From Alcanivorax sp. (GTDB taxonomy: Bacteria; Pseudomonadota; Gammaproteobacteria; Pseudomonadales; Alcanivoracaceae): a stretch of 64,000 bases of DNA. The translations under genes and the position numbers were made by a program. This document shows, piece by piece, positions 1 to 7,745 of the stretch (position 1 is the first letter of the stretch; each line of letters begins with the position of its first letter). A model generated the notes under the pieces. It saw only the letters and a program-made list of their open reading frames with translations, searched no databases and was not told where the DNA came from. The stretch is taken from positions 992,001 to 1,056,000 of the forward strand of contig NZ_CP051240.1 of NCBI RefSeq assembly GCF_017794965.1. The letters are read 5' to 3'.

Positions 1-1279
1 CACCTTCCTGCCGGCGGTGGCTGCGCTGAAGCCCAAGCTGAAGAGCGTGAAGCATTTTGTCCTGATGGGCGCGCGCGATGAGGAGGCTGCGGCGCAGCTG
101 GACGGTCTGAAGTTCTACGATGAGTTGCTGAGTGAAGTGGAGCCGGTGGCCCATTGGCCGCAGATCGATGAAACCAGCCCGGCGGCCCTGTGTTACACCT
201 CGGGCACCACCGGGAACCCCAAAGGGGTGCAATACACCCACCGTTCCACCGTGCTGCATTCCCTGGGCGGCAATCAGCCCGATGGACTGGCCATTTCCGC
301 CCGCGATACGGTGTTGCCGGTGGTTCCCATGTTCCATGTGAATGCCTGGGGTGTGCCTTACGTCACGGCTGCCGTGGGTGCCAAGCTGGTGTTGCCGGGG
401 CCGCATCTGGACGGTGACAGCCTGGTCAACCTGCTCAACGATCAGTCGGTGACACTGGCGCTGGGGGTGCCCACCATCTGGATGGGGCTGCTGGAAGCCA
501 TGGCCCGTTCCGGCAAGAAGCCGGAGAGCCTGAAGCGTACGGTTGTGGGCGGCTCCGCCTTGCCGCCGTCCATGATCAACCAGTTCCGCGACAAGTATGG
601 TGTGGAACTGATTCATGCCTGGGGCATGACCGAAACCTCGCCGTTGGGCACCATGAATCAGCTGCTGCAGAAGCATGATCGCCTCAGTGATGAAGAGCAG
701 GCGCTGTTGCGTCAGGGCCAGGGTCGTCCGCCCTATGGTGTGGCGCTGCGCATCGTTGACGAGGCGGGGCATCCTCTTCCCCACGATGGCAAAACCCAGG
801 GTGACCTGCAGATCCGCGGCCACTGGATTGTGGAAAGCTATTTCGGCAAGGGGGAGTCCGCCCTGACCGCGGATGGCTGGTTTGATACCGGCGACGTGGC
901 CACCGTGGATGAGGATGGCTACATGATCATCCGTGACCGCTCCAAGGACATCATCAAGTCCGGGGGCGAGTGGATTTCCACCGTAGAGCTGGAAAACATT
1001 GCCATTGCCCATCCGGGTATCGCCAATGCGGCGGCGATTGCGGCCCGCCATCCGAAGTGGGATGAACGCCCGATTCTCATCGCGGTGAAGAACGGGGAAG
1101 CGGACGTGACCGGCGACGAATTGCTGGCCTTCTACAAGGGCAAGGTGGCCAGCTGGCAGGTGCCAGACACGGTCATCTTTGTGGATGACCTGCCGCTGGG
1201 TGCCACCGGCAAGGTGATGAAAAACCAGCTCCGTGAAAAATATGGTGATGTGCTGTTGTCAGCCCAGACCGACAAGTAA
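1..1279 (+). CDS. Medium/long-chain acyl-CoA ligase, 3' part
   Basis: AMP-forming acyl-CoA synthetase that activates fatty acids to acyl-CoA, the substrate for beta-oxidation and for the wax ester synthases next door. The reading frame is open to the left window edge, so the N-terminus lies outside; the GTG at 17 is only an internal codon. Visible motifs are the P-loop-like YTSGTTGNPKG (about nt 194-226), HAWGMTETSP, the DGWFDTGDVA adenylate-binding core and the C-terminal RSKDIIKSGGEW hinge, ending in a lysine-containing GKVMKNQLRE segment. Family membership is certain; chain-length preference (AlkK-like medium chain or FadD-like long chain) cannot be told from this part. Confidence 0.93.
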   Translation, partial: TFLPAVAALKPKLKSVKHFVLMGARDEEAAAQLDGLKFYDELLSEVEPVAHWPQIDETSPAALCYTSGTTGNPKGVQYTHRSTVLHSLGGNQPDGLAISARDTVLPVVPMFHVNAWGVPYVTAAVGAKLVLPGPHLDGDSLVNLLNDQSVTLALGVPTIWMGLLEAMARSGKKPESLKRTVVGGSALPPSMINQFRDKYGVELIHAWGMTETSPLGTMNQLLQKHDRLSDEEQALLRQGQGRPPYGVALRIVDEAGHPLPHDGKTQGDLQIRGHWIVESYFGKGESALTADGWFDTGDVATVDEDGYMIIRDRSKDIIKSGGEWISTVELENIAIAHPGIANAAAIAARHPKWDERPILIAVKNGEADVTGDELLAFYKGKVASWQVPDTVIFVDDLPLGATGKVMKNQLREKYGDVLLSAQTDK

Positions 1280-1719
1280 GCCTGTCCGTACGACAGCCCG
1301 GTTGCTGCACTGATTGAGGCTGCCGTGTCCCGACCGCCACAGTCTCCCTGGGAGGGGGCTGTGGCAATTATGCCTGCAATGGGCAGTCCCCGCCTTGAAT
1401 CTCCGTTCGGCACCTTTTCAACTGGACAGTTTGTTTCTCTCTGGCCCTTTTGTTTGTTTTATCGCGGTTTTGCGGGAAAAGCCCGATTCACGTCTCCCTC
1501 CCCCGTAGGCGCTTCGCTGGCGGCGAGATTGGGCAGGCGCTAAAAACAGATGTACCGCAGAGGACACCAGGACCATGGGGTGTATCCGTCGATAACCAAA
1601 AACAACGAATCAGCCAATGAGTCCCGGGACAGGGTCTGGATAATGGGATGTTTGGTATTCCCGCATGGGGATGGCATTGTGGAACCACAACAATAAGCAA
1701 CAACGCTCTGGAGCATCTT
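1280..1719. other. Intergenic region upstream of first wax ester synthase
   Basis: A 440-bp gap with no convincing gene; the short ORFs on both strands lack ribosome sites and family motifs. It contains a GC-rich stem (GCCACAG near 1339 facing CTGTGGC near 1360) that could end the acyl-CoA ligase transcript, and a fragment of the dispersed GGCGCTTCGCTGGCGGCGAG type near 1508. The promoter of the downstream acyltransferase is expected here but no clear -35/-10 pair was found. Confidence 0.4.
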
Positions 1720-3066
1720 ATGGCGCGCAAATTGTCCATCATGGATTCTGGCTGGCTGATGATGGAAACCCGGGAAACCCCCATGCACGTGGGTGGGCTT
1801 GCCCTGTTCACGATGCCCGAGGATGCACCGGCAGATTACATGGAAAACATGTATCGCTATCTGATTGACGTGGACGGGATCTGCCGTCCGTTCAACCAGA
1901 AAATCCAGGCTCACTTGCCATTGCGTATGGACGCGGCGTGGGTGGAAGACGAAAACTTCGATATCGATTATCACGTGCGCCATTCGGCACTGCCGCGCCC
2001 GGGACGGGTGCGCGAATTGCTGGCGCTGGTCTCCCGCCTCCATGCCCAGCGACTCGATCCCAGCCGTCCGCTGTGGGAGTGCTATCTGATTGAAGGTATC
2101 GAAGGTAACCGGTTTGCGCTCTACACCAAGATGCATCATTCCATGGTGGATGGCATGGCAGGGATGCACCTGATGCAGTCACGCATGGCGAAAAGTGCCG
2201 ACGATGCCATGCCCGCGCCCTGGTCCGGTGCCTGGGATGCCAACAAGCCGAAGCGCTCTCCGAGTGAGAAGGTGAAGGCTTCCGTGCGTCAGGGGCTGAG
2301 TAACGTCTCCAGGGGAACCGGTCAGCTGGTGGATCTGCTGCGCCAGCCCAAAGAGGGGAATGTGAAGACCATCTACCGGGCGCCGAAGACCCAGCTCAAC
2401 CGTCGCGTCACCGGGGCTCGCCGGTTTGCGGCACAGTCCTGGTCTCTGCCGCGGATCAAAGCGGCGGCAAAGAAACACAATGGCACGGTGAATGATATCT
2501 TTCTGGCCATGTGCGGCGGCGCATTGCGTCGTTACCTGCTCAGTCAGGACAGCTTGCCGGAGGAAGCACTGGTAGCTCAGGTGCCGGTGGCCCTGCGCAG
2601 TGCCGATCAGGCGGAGGAGGGGGGCAATGCCATCACTACCGTACAGGTCAGTCTTGGTACACACCTGGATATTCCCGAAGCCCGGGTGGCAGCGATTCAG
2701 GATTCCATGAAGTCGGTGAAGTCCCGCCTTGGTGACATGCAGAAGGCAGAGATTGATGTCTATACCCTGCTCACTAATGTCCCTCTTTCCCTCGGGCAGA
2801 TCACCGGGATCTCCGGGCGGATCAATCCCATGTTCAACCTGGTGATTTCCAATGTGCCAGGGCCGAAGCAAACGTTGTATCTGAACGGTGCCGAGATGCA
2901 GGCCACGTATCCGGTGTCCCTGGTACTGCACGGCTATGCCTTGAACATTACCGTGGTCAGCTACAAGGACAGCCTGGAGTTCGGGGTGATCGGTTGCCGG
3001 GATACCCTGCCGCACATCCAGCGTTTTCTTGATTATTTCGAGGAATCGCTCAGCGAACTGGAGTAA
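1720..3066 (+). CDS. Wax ester synthase/diacylglycerol acyltransferase (WS/DGAT), copy 1
   Basis: Bifunctional acyltransferase that esterifies acyl-CoA to fatty alcohols or diacylglycerol, making wax ester or triacylglycerol storage lipid at the inner membrane. The catalytic HHxxxDG motif is present as HHSMVDG from residue 139, and the conserved NPMFNLVISNVPGP block lies in the C-terminal domain. The ATG at 1720 was chosen because a GGAG sits 7 bp upstream and the product (448 aa, starting MARKLSIMDSGW) aligns end to end with the second copy at 5396; the longer frame from 1648 adds 24 non-homologous residues. This matches the usual 450-460 aa of Alcanivorax AtfA enzymes. Confidence 0.95.
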   Translation: MARKLSIMDSGWLMMETRETPMHVGGLALFTMPEDAPADYMENMYRYLIDVDGICRPFNQKIQAHLPLRMDAAWVEDENFDIDYHVRHSALPRPGRVRELLALVSRLHAQRLDPSRPLWECYLIEGIEGNRFALYTKMHHSMVDGMAGMHLMQSRMAKSADDAMPAPWSGAWDANKPKRSPSEKVKASVRQGLSNVSRGTGQLVDLLRQPKEGNVKTIYRAPKTQLNRRVTGARRFAAQSWSLPRIKAAAKKHNGTVNDIFLAMCGGALRRYLLSQDSLPEEALVAQVPVALRSADQAEEGGNAITTVQVSLGTHLDIPEARVAAIQDSMKSVKSRLGDMQKAEIDVYTLLTNVPLSLGQITGISGRINPMFNLVISNVPGPKQTLYLNGAEMQATYPVSLVLHGYALNITVVSYKDSLEFGVIGCRDTLPHIQRFLDYFEESLSELE

Positions 3067-3230
3067 TGGCCAACAGCAAACGTGCTCGACAGGCTTGCGG
3101 TAAACGCGAGCGCCTCCCTCTTGTCAGGGGGATGGGCACGGTTGCAGGGGCAATCAGGGCGTTGCATCACAAACAACATCCAGGCGCAGAGCCTCTCTGG
3201 CTCTGTGCTGAATGTAGTGGGTGGATGTTG

Positions 3231-4607
3231 CTACGGGCCGCCGTCCGTCAGCGATGCCGGGTCCAGTAACCGTTCCAGCTCCGCTTTGCTCAGGTCGGTA
3301 TGCTGTTCCGCCACCTCGATGATGGGGCGGTTTTCCTGGTAGGCCAGTTTGGCAATCTCGGCGGCCTTCAGGTAACCAATGATGGGGTTTAGGGCGGTGA
3401 CCAGAATCGGGTTGCGGGCCAGTGCCTCATTGAGCTTGTCTTCCCTTACCGTGAAAGTGGCGATGGCCTTGTCCGCCAGCAGGCGGCTCACGTTGCTCAG
3501 CAAGGTGAGGCTTTCCAGAAGATTCTTCGCCACCAGTGGCAGCATCACGTTCAGTTCAAAGTTTCCCGATTGGCCGGCCACGGTGAGGGTGGTGTCGTTG
3601 CCGATCACCTGGGCGGCGACCATGGCGGCGGCTTCCGGGATCACCGGGTTAACCTTGCCGGGCATGATGGAGGAGCCCGGTTGCAGTGCTTCCAGTTCTA
3701 TTTCACCGAGCCCGGCCAATGGGCCGGAGTTCATCCAGCGCAGGTCATTGGCGATTTTCATGATCGTCACTGCGGTGGTTTTCAGCTGCCCGGAGAGTGC
3801 CACGGCGATGTCCTGGGAGCCGATGTGGGTAAAGAAATTCTCCGCCGGGGTGAACGTCATGCCGGTGTGGGTACTGAGGGCCAGGGTGAAAGCGGCAGCG
3901 AAATCGGGATGGGCATTGATACCGGTACCTACGGCCGTTCCGCCCTGGGCCAGACTCTGGATCGAGGGCTGCAGTTGTTTCAAGTGGGTGATGTTGCGGG
4001 CAATCTGGTCCGCCCAGGCATCCAGGCTCTGGCTCATGCGCACTGGCATGGCATCCATCAGGTGGGTGCGGCCGGTTTTCACATAGGCGGCCACCTCAGT
4101 GGCCTTGCGGCGAATCACTGATTCCAGGTGTTGCAGGGCAGGCAGCAATGCCTCGGCCAGGGCGAGGGAGGCGCTGATGTGGATGGTGGTGGGGATTACA
4201 TCGTTACTGCTCTGGCCGCAATTGATGTGGTCGTTGGGACTCACCGGCTGGCCGTAATGACGGCTGGCCAGGGTAGCAAGCACCTCGTTGGCATTCATGT
4301 TGGAGCTGGTCCCGGAACCGGTCTGGAAGATGTCCACCGGGAAGTGCGTCATGAAATCCTCTTCCAACAAGGCATCTACGCTCTGGCAGATGGCCTCGCC
4401 CATCTCTGCCGGGATCTGTCCCAATTTGCTGTTGGCGGTGGCGGCGGCCCGCTTGGCCAGCAGCAGGGCACGGATAAAGGCGTGGGGGAGGGGCTGACCA
4501 CTCACCGGGAAATTGTCGATGGCGCGTTGCGTCTGGGCACCATAGAGCGCGGAGCTGGGGACCTTGAGCTCGCCCATGCTGTCTTTTTCGGTGCGATAAC
4601 GGGTCAT
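3231..4607 (-). CDS. fumC: Class II fumarate hydratase
   Basis: Converts fumarate to L-malate in the TCA cycle (cytoplasmic homotetramer, iron-independent). The 458-residue protein carries the superfamily signature GSSIMPGKVNPV, the SSNDVIPT and TGRTHLMDA active-site blocks and the GTAVGTG segment typical of the fumarase/aspartase fold; the sequence around them fits FumC better than aspartase. ATG at 4607 is preceded by GGGAG. The gene is convergent with the WS/DGAT gene and lies on the same strand as rnk upstream, separated by 89 bp. Confidence 0.95.
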   Translation of the reverse strand: MTRYRTEKDSMGELKVPSSALYGAQTQRAIDNFPVSGQPLPHAFIRALLLAKRAAATANSKLGQIPAEMGEAICQSVDALLEEDFMTHFPVDIFQTGSGTSSNMNANEVLATLASRHYGQPVSPNDHINCGQSSNDVIPTTIHISASLALAEALLPALQHLESVIRRKATEVAAYVKTGRTHLMDAMPVRMSQSLDAWADQIARNITHLKQLQPSIQSLAQGGTAVGTGINAHPDFAAAFTLALSTHTGMTFTPAENFFTHIGSQDIAVALSGQLKTTAVTIMKIANDLRWMNSGPLAGLGEIELEALQPGSSIMPGKVNPVIPEAAAMVAAQVIGNDTTLTVAGQSGNFELNVMLPLVAKNLLESLTLLSNVSRLLADKAIATFTVREDKLNEALARNPILVTALNPIIGYLKAAEIAKLAYQENRPIIEVAEQHTDLSKAELERLLDPASLTDGGP

Positions 4608-4696
4608 GCTTTTCTCCCTGTCAGCGATCGTGTTGAAAGTGTAGCAGCTGGTTCTGGCGGCTGCTTGCCGGGGCCGTCCGGCAGGCAGCCTGGGCG

Positions 4697-5086
4697 CTAA
4701 TGTGACTGAGCCGGCAGGACCTCCAGTAACTGCAGCTGCAAAGTACGGTTACGGCAGGGCCAGTGGATGGTGGCGCCCACGCTCAGCCCGAGCAGGGCGG
4801 CCCCGGCCGGGCTGAGGATAGAGATGGCGTCCGGGAAGTTGCCGGTTTCGCGGGGCAGCACCAGCACGCGCAAGTGTGCCTTTTCGCTGCCGGCTTCACG
4901 AAAGCGCACCCGGCTGCCCAGGCAGACCGTCCCCTCGGGCAACTGGTCCGGGGCCACAATATGGGCGCGTTCCAGTTCGCGGTAGAGGTGCTCGATTTCA
5001 TCGCTGTCTTCCTGCTGGCGATCCAGCAGGGCATAGAGTCGCTCACGGTCCAGGGTGGTGACCGTAATGGGCGGTAAATTGGCCAT
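4697..5086 (-). CDS. rnk: Regulator of nucleoside diphosphate kinase, GreA/GreB fold
   Basis: A 129-residue protein with an N-terminal helical segment (about residues 10-45) and a C-terminal GreA/GreB-type FKBP-like domain (GSRVRFRE ... ISILSPAGAALLGLSVGATIHWP). Rnk proteins bind RNA polymerase and were named for their effect on nucleoside diphosphate kinase levels; the short N-terminal coiled coil distinguishes them from true Gre factors. ATG at 5086 has a strong CAGGAGA site. It probably precedes fumC on the minus strand, but no co-transcription signal is visible. Confidence 0.88.
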   Translation of the reverse strand: MANLPPITVTTLDRERLYALLDRQQEDSDEIEHLYRELERAHIVAPDQLPEGTVCLGSRVRFREAGSEKAHLRVLVLPRETGNFPDAISILSPAGAALLGLSVGATIHWPCRNRTLQLQLLEVLPAQSH

Positions 5087-5395
5087 TTTGTTCTCCTGAA
5101 GTATCGGGGGTAGTCGTGCCGGGGGCGCCGAACGTCCGGCGCAGGCACGGCCGTTCGGCGTCAGGAGAGAAAGGCAGGAGTGCTCGCAACCACGCCGTTT
5201 TCAGGGGTGATTGTCTGGAACAAGGGGGACGGGCTCACCGGGACGGGAGCAAAGGCGTCAGTCATGGGATGAGCGTAACAGAACGGTAAACGTTGTCCAG
5301 ATGGCTCATGCCGAACCGCGTTCTGTCATGGTGCACATTCATGGCCCGGCGTAGGTTACGAGGCTTTCAGGCGCTACCGTTCAGGAGAACGCACC
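5087..5395. other. Divergent intergenic region between rnk and WS/DGAT copy 2
   Basis: About 310 bp with no supported gene. It must hold the promoters of rnk (minus) and of the second acyltransferase (plus). A GC-rich inverted pair, GCCGGGGGCGCCGAACGTCCGGC at about 5118-5140, could form a hairpin in the rnk leader. No recognisable operator was found. Confidence 0.35.
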
Positions 5396-6751
5396 GTGGG
5401 CAAGAAGCTTTCCATTTTTGATGCCGGCTTTCTGATGATGGAAACCCGGGAAACCCCCATGCATATCGGCATGCTGCAACTCTATGGCCTGCCGGAGGGC
5501 GCTCCGGATGATTATCTTGAGCAGATCTACCGTCGCATGGTGGATGTGGAAGGCATTTGTCGTCCGTTCAACCAGAAACTGCACTCGCGGGTGCCGGGCA
5601 GGGTGGATGCCTCCTGGATCACCGATGAGAACTTTGATATCGACTACCACGTGCGCCATTCGGCACTGCCCCGTCCGGGCCGGGTGCGCGAGTTGCTGGC
5701 ACTGGTATCGCGCCTGCATGCCCAGCGCCTCGATCCCCGTCGCCCGTTGTGGGAGTGCTATCTCATTGAGGGGCTGGAAGGAAACCGCTTCGCCGTCTAC
5801 AACAAGATGCACCACGCCATGATGGACGGTGCCGGTGGTATGAATCTGTTGCAATCGCGCATGTCCACCAACCCGGGGGATTCCCTGCCTCCCCCCTGGT
5901 CTTCCGAGTGGAACACCCGCCTTCCCCGCAAGCGCAAGAAGAAAAAGCCCGCGCCGGTGGGACTGATCAAGTCGCTGCGCAATGTGCAGCGTGGCACCAG
6001 CCAGTTTGTGGACCTGATGCGTCAGCCCAAGGAAAGCAACATCAAGACCATCTATCAGGCGCCGAAAACGGTGTTTAACCATCGGGTGACCGGTGCCCGC
6101 CGTTTTGCTGCCCAGTCCTGGTCACTGGATCGTATCAAGAAGGTGGCAGAGCAGCACGATGGCACCGTAAACGATATCTTTCTGGCCATGTGCGGCGGCG
6201 CCATGCGTCGCTATCTGTTGTCGCTGGACAAGCTGCCCCACGATCCTCTGGTGGCCCAGGTGCCGGTGGCGCTGCGTTCCATGGAAGAAGCCGGTGAAGG
6301 AGGCAATGCCATCACTACGGTACAGGTCAGCCTGGGTACCCATCTGCATGAACCCACAGAGCGACTGGAGGCCATCAAGGATTCCATGAATGGGGTGAAG
6401 GGGCGCTTGAAGTCCATGGAAAAAGCGGAGATCGATATTTTCACCATGATCTCCAACCTGCCGTTATCGGTGGGCCAGATGACCGGCATTTCCGGGCGTA
6501 TGAACCCGCTGTTCAACCTGGTGATTTCCAATGTGCCGGGGCCGAAGGAGCCCTTGTACATGGGCGATGCCAAGATGCTGGCCTCGTATCCGGTGTCGCT
6601 GGTGATGCACGGTTATGCGCTCAACATCACTGTGTTCAGCTACTGTGACAGCCTTGAGTTCGGCATCATCGCTTGCCGGGAAACCCTGCCCCGGATTCAG
6701 CGCATGCTGGATTATCTGGAAGAGTCGCTGGTGGAGCTGGAAGGGAAGTAG
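5396..6751 (+). CDS. Wax ester synthase/diacylglycerol acyltransferase (WS/DGAT), copy 2
   Basis: Second WS/DGAT, 451 residues, starting at GTG 5396 behind a CAGGAGA ribosome site. The catalytic motif HHAMMDG begins at residue 139, exactly where copy 1 has HHSMVDG, and the NPLFNLVISNVPGP block is conserved. Long blocks are identical to copy 1 (residues METRETPMH, the segment NFDIDYHVRHSALPRPGR, and GNAITTVQVSLGTH), so the two are recent paralogs. A lysine-rich insert (RKRKKKKPA, about residue 180) is specific to this copy. Having two enzymes may separate wax ester from triacylglycerol synthesis or different growth conditions; that is inference. Confidence 0.95.
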   Translation: MGKKLSIFDAGFLMMETRETPMHIGMLQLYGLPEGAPDDYLEQIYRRMVDVEGICRPFNQKLHSRVPGRVDASWITDENFDIDYHVRHSALPRPGRVRELLALVSRLHAQRLDPRRPLWECYLIEGLEGNRFAVYNKMHHAMMDGAGGMNLLQSRMSTNPGDSLPPPWSSEWNTRLPRKRKKKKPAPVGLIKSLRNVQRGTSQFVDLMRQPKESNIKTIYQAPKTVFNHRVTGARRFAAQSWSLDRIKKVAEQHDGTVNDIFLAMCGGAMRRYLLSLDKLPHDPLVAQVPVALRSMEEAGEGGNAITTVQVSLGTHLHEPTERLEAIKDSMNGVKGRLKSMEKAEIDIFTMISNLPLSVGQMTGISGRMNPLFNLVISNVPGPKEPLYMGDAKMLASYPVSLVMHGYALNITVFSYCDSLEFGIIACRETLPRIQRMLDYLEESLVELEGK

Positions 6752-6798
6752 ATCGGCAACTCCGGGCCAGACGCCGGTCGTCTGGCCCGGTGTTCGGC

Positions 6799-7320
6799 TT
6801 ATGCCTGGCGTTTGCGGTGACCATCGCGCATGTGGTTGACCGCTTCACCGGCCAGGGTCTTGCCTTCCAGTTGATAGGCGCGGGCAAACCCTTTTACGTA
6901 GCGACCTTCCCGCGGGATCAGGCGGAACAGCTTGAAATCCCCCAGGGTGCTCAGGTTGAGAATGCGCTCGCCCAGACGCTGGTGAAGCGTCTCTACACCG
7001 GTCTTCCATTCCGGGCTGTCCTCCTGCAGCTTTTCGGCATCCATCAAATAGTTCACCCGCTTGCGGGCAAACAGTTCTTCTGCGCTGTCTTCATCTTCCA
7101 CGATCAGCACAGAGGCCTGCGGGTTGGCTTGCAGATTGCGCGCATGCACGGCAATTTCGCTGATCAACACATAGAGGCACTCGTCGCCGATGGCGAAGGG
7201 CGCATAGGACGCAAAGGGCGCGCCGTCGTCGCGGATGCTGGCCAGTTGCAAGCTGCGCCGGCTGTGGATGAAGTCGACCACTTCCTGGTTGATCTTGCGG
7301 GTAAAACGTTCACTGCTCAT
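6799..7320 (-). CDS. hutZ: Heme utilization protein HutZ/HugZ (FMN-binding split-barrel)
   Basis: A 173-residue protein of the pyridoxamine-phosphate-oxidase-like split-barrel fold (FIHSRRSLQLASIRDDGAPFASYAPFAI ... VLISEIAVHARNL), closest in pattern to HutZ/HugZ proteins that degrade or handle heme after import. The C-terminal segment FKLFRLIPREGRYVKGFARAYQL is the HugZ-specific extension. Its ATG overlaps the stop of hutX by 4 bp (7317-7320), so the two are translationally coupled in the hutRXZ operon. Iron release from heme is known for the family and inferred here. Confidence 0.85.
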   Translation of the reverse strand: MSSERFTRKINQEVVDFIHSRRSLQLASIRDDGAPFASYAPFAIGDECLYVLISEIAVHARNLQANPQASVLIVEDEDSAEELFARKRVNYLMDAEKLQEDSPEWKTGVETLHQRLGERILNLSTLGDFKLFRLIPREGRYVKGFARAYQLEGKTLAGEAVNHMRDGHRKRQA

Positions 7321-7706
7321 TGGTCGGCTCCGGTGTTGGGCAGGCTGAGGGTGTCACGAATGCTCAGGTAGGTTTTCAGTTGCTTCTCCAGCAGTTGGCC
7401 ATTGCCGTCGCGGCCGAGAAACACTTTGAAAATGTTGTCGCCCTGCTTGTCCTGAAAGCAGAACGCATGGCTGTCACGGCCACGGTGCTGGCGGCTCTGC
7501 AAATAGATATGGCCGATGGCCTCCAGGCGGATATGGCCGTGGAAGCCGGGAACCGGACCATCCAGATTGAAATACCCTTCCCCTTCCTTGCCGGCGGGGA
7601 AGGGGCCCTTGAATTCGAACACACAGCTGCCGTGCAGCACGATGGTGGTGGTGTTGTCCCAGGTGGCGAGCAGCTGCATCAAGGCTTTGGCGTCACTGCC
7701 TGGCAA
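7317..7706 (-). CDS. hutX: Heme carrier protein HutX/HuvX, short form
   Basis: Cytosolic heme-utilization carrier (ChuX/HutX family). The recognisable core is present: TTTIVLHGSCVFEFKGPFPAGKEGEGYFNLDG, PGFHGHIRLEAIGHIYLQS and NIFKVFLGRDGNGQLLEKQ. The usual N-terminal winged-helix-like segment of about 40-50 residues is absent. No ATG fits; the frame can start at TTG 7706 or at CTG 7739 just after the hutR stop (TGA-TAG at 7743-7748), and no good ribosome site precedes either, so translation may be coupled to hutR. Function as heme carrier is inferred from family and operon position. Confidence 0.75.
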   Translation of the reverse strand: MPGSDAKALMQLLATWDNTTTIVLHGSCVFEFKGPFPAGKEGEGYFNLDGPVPGFHGHIRLEAIGHIYLQSRQHRGRDSHAFCFQDKQGDNIFKVFLGRDGNGQLLEKQLKTYLSIRDTLSLPNTGADQ

Positions 7707-7745
7707 CGAAGGTTGTGGCTGGGTCTTGAGCGTCTCCAGGCGCTA

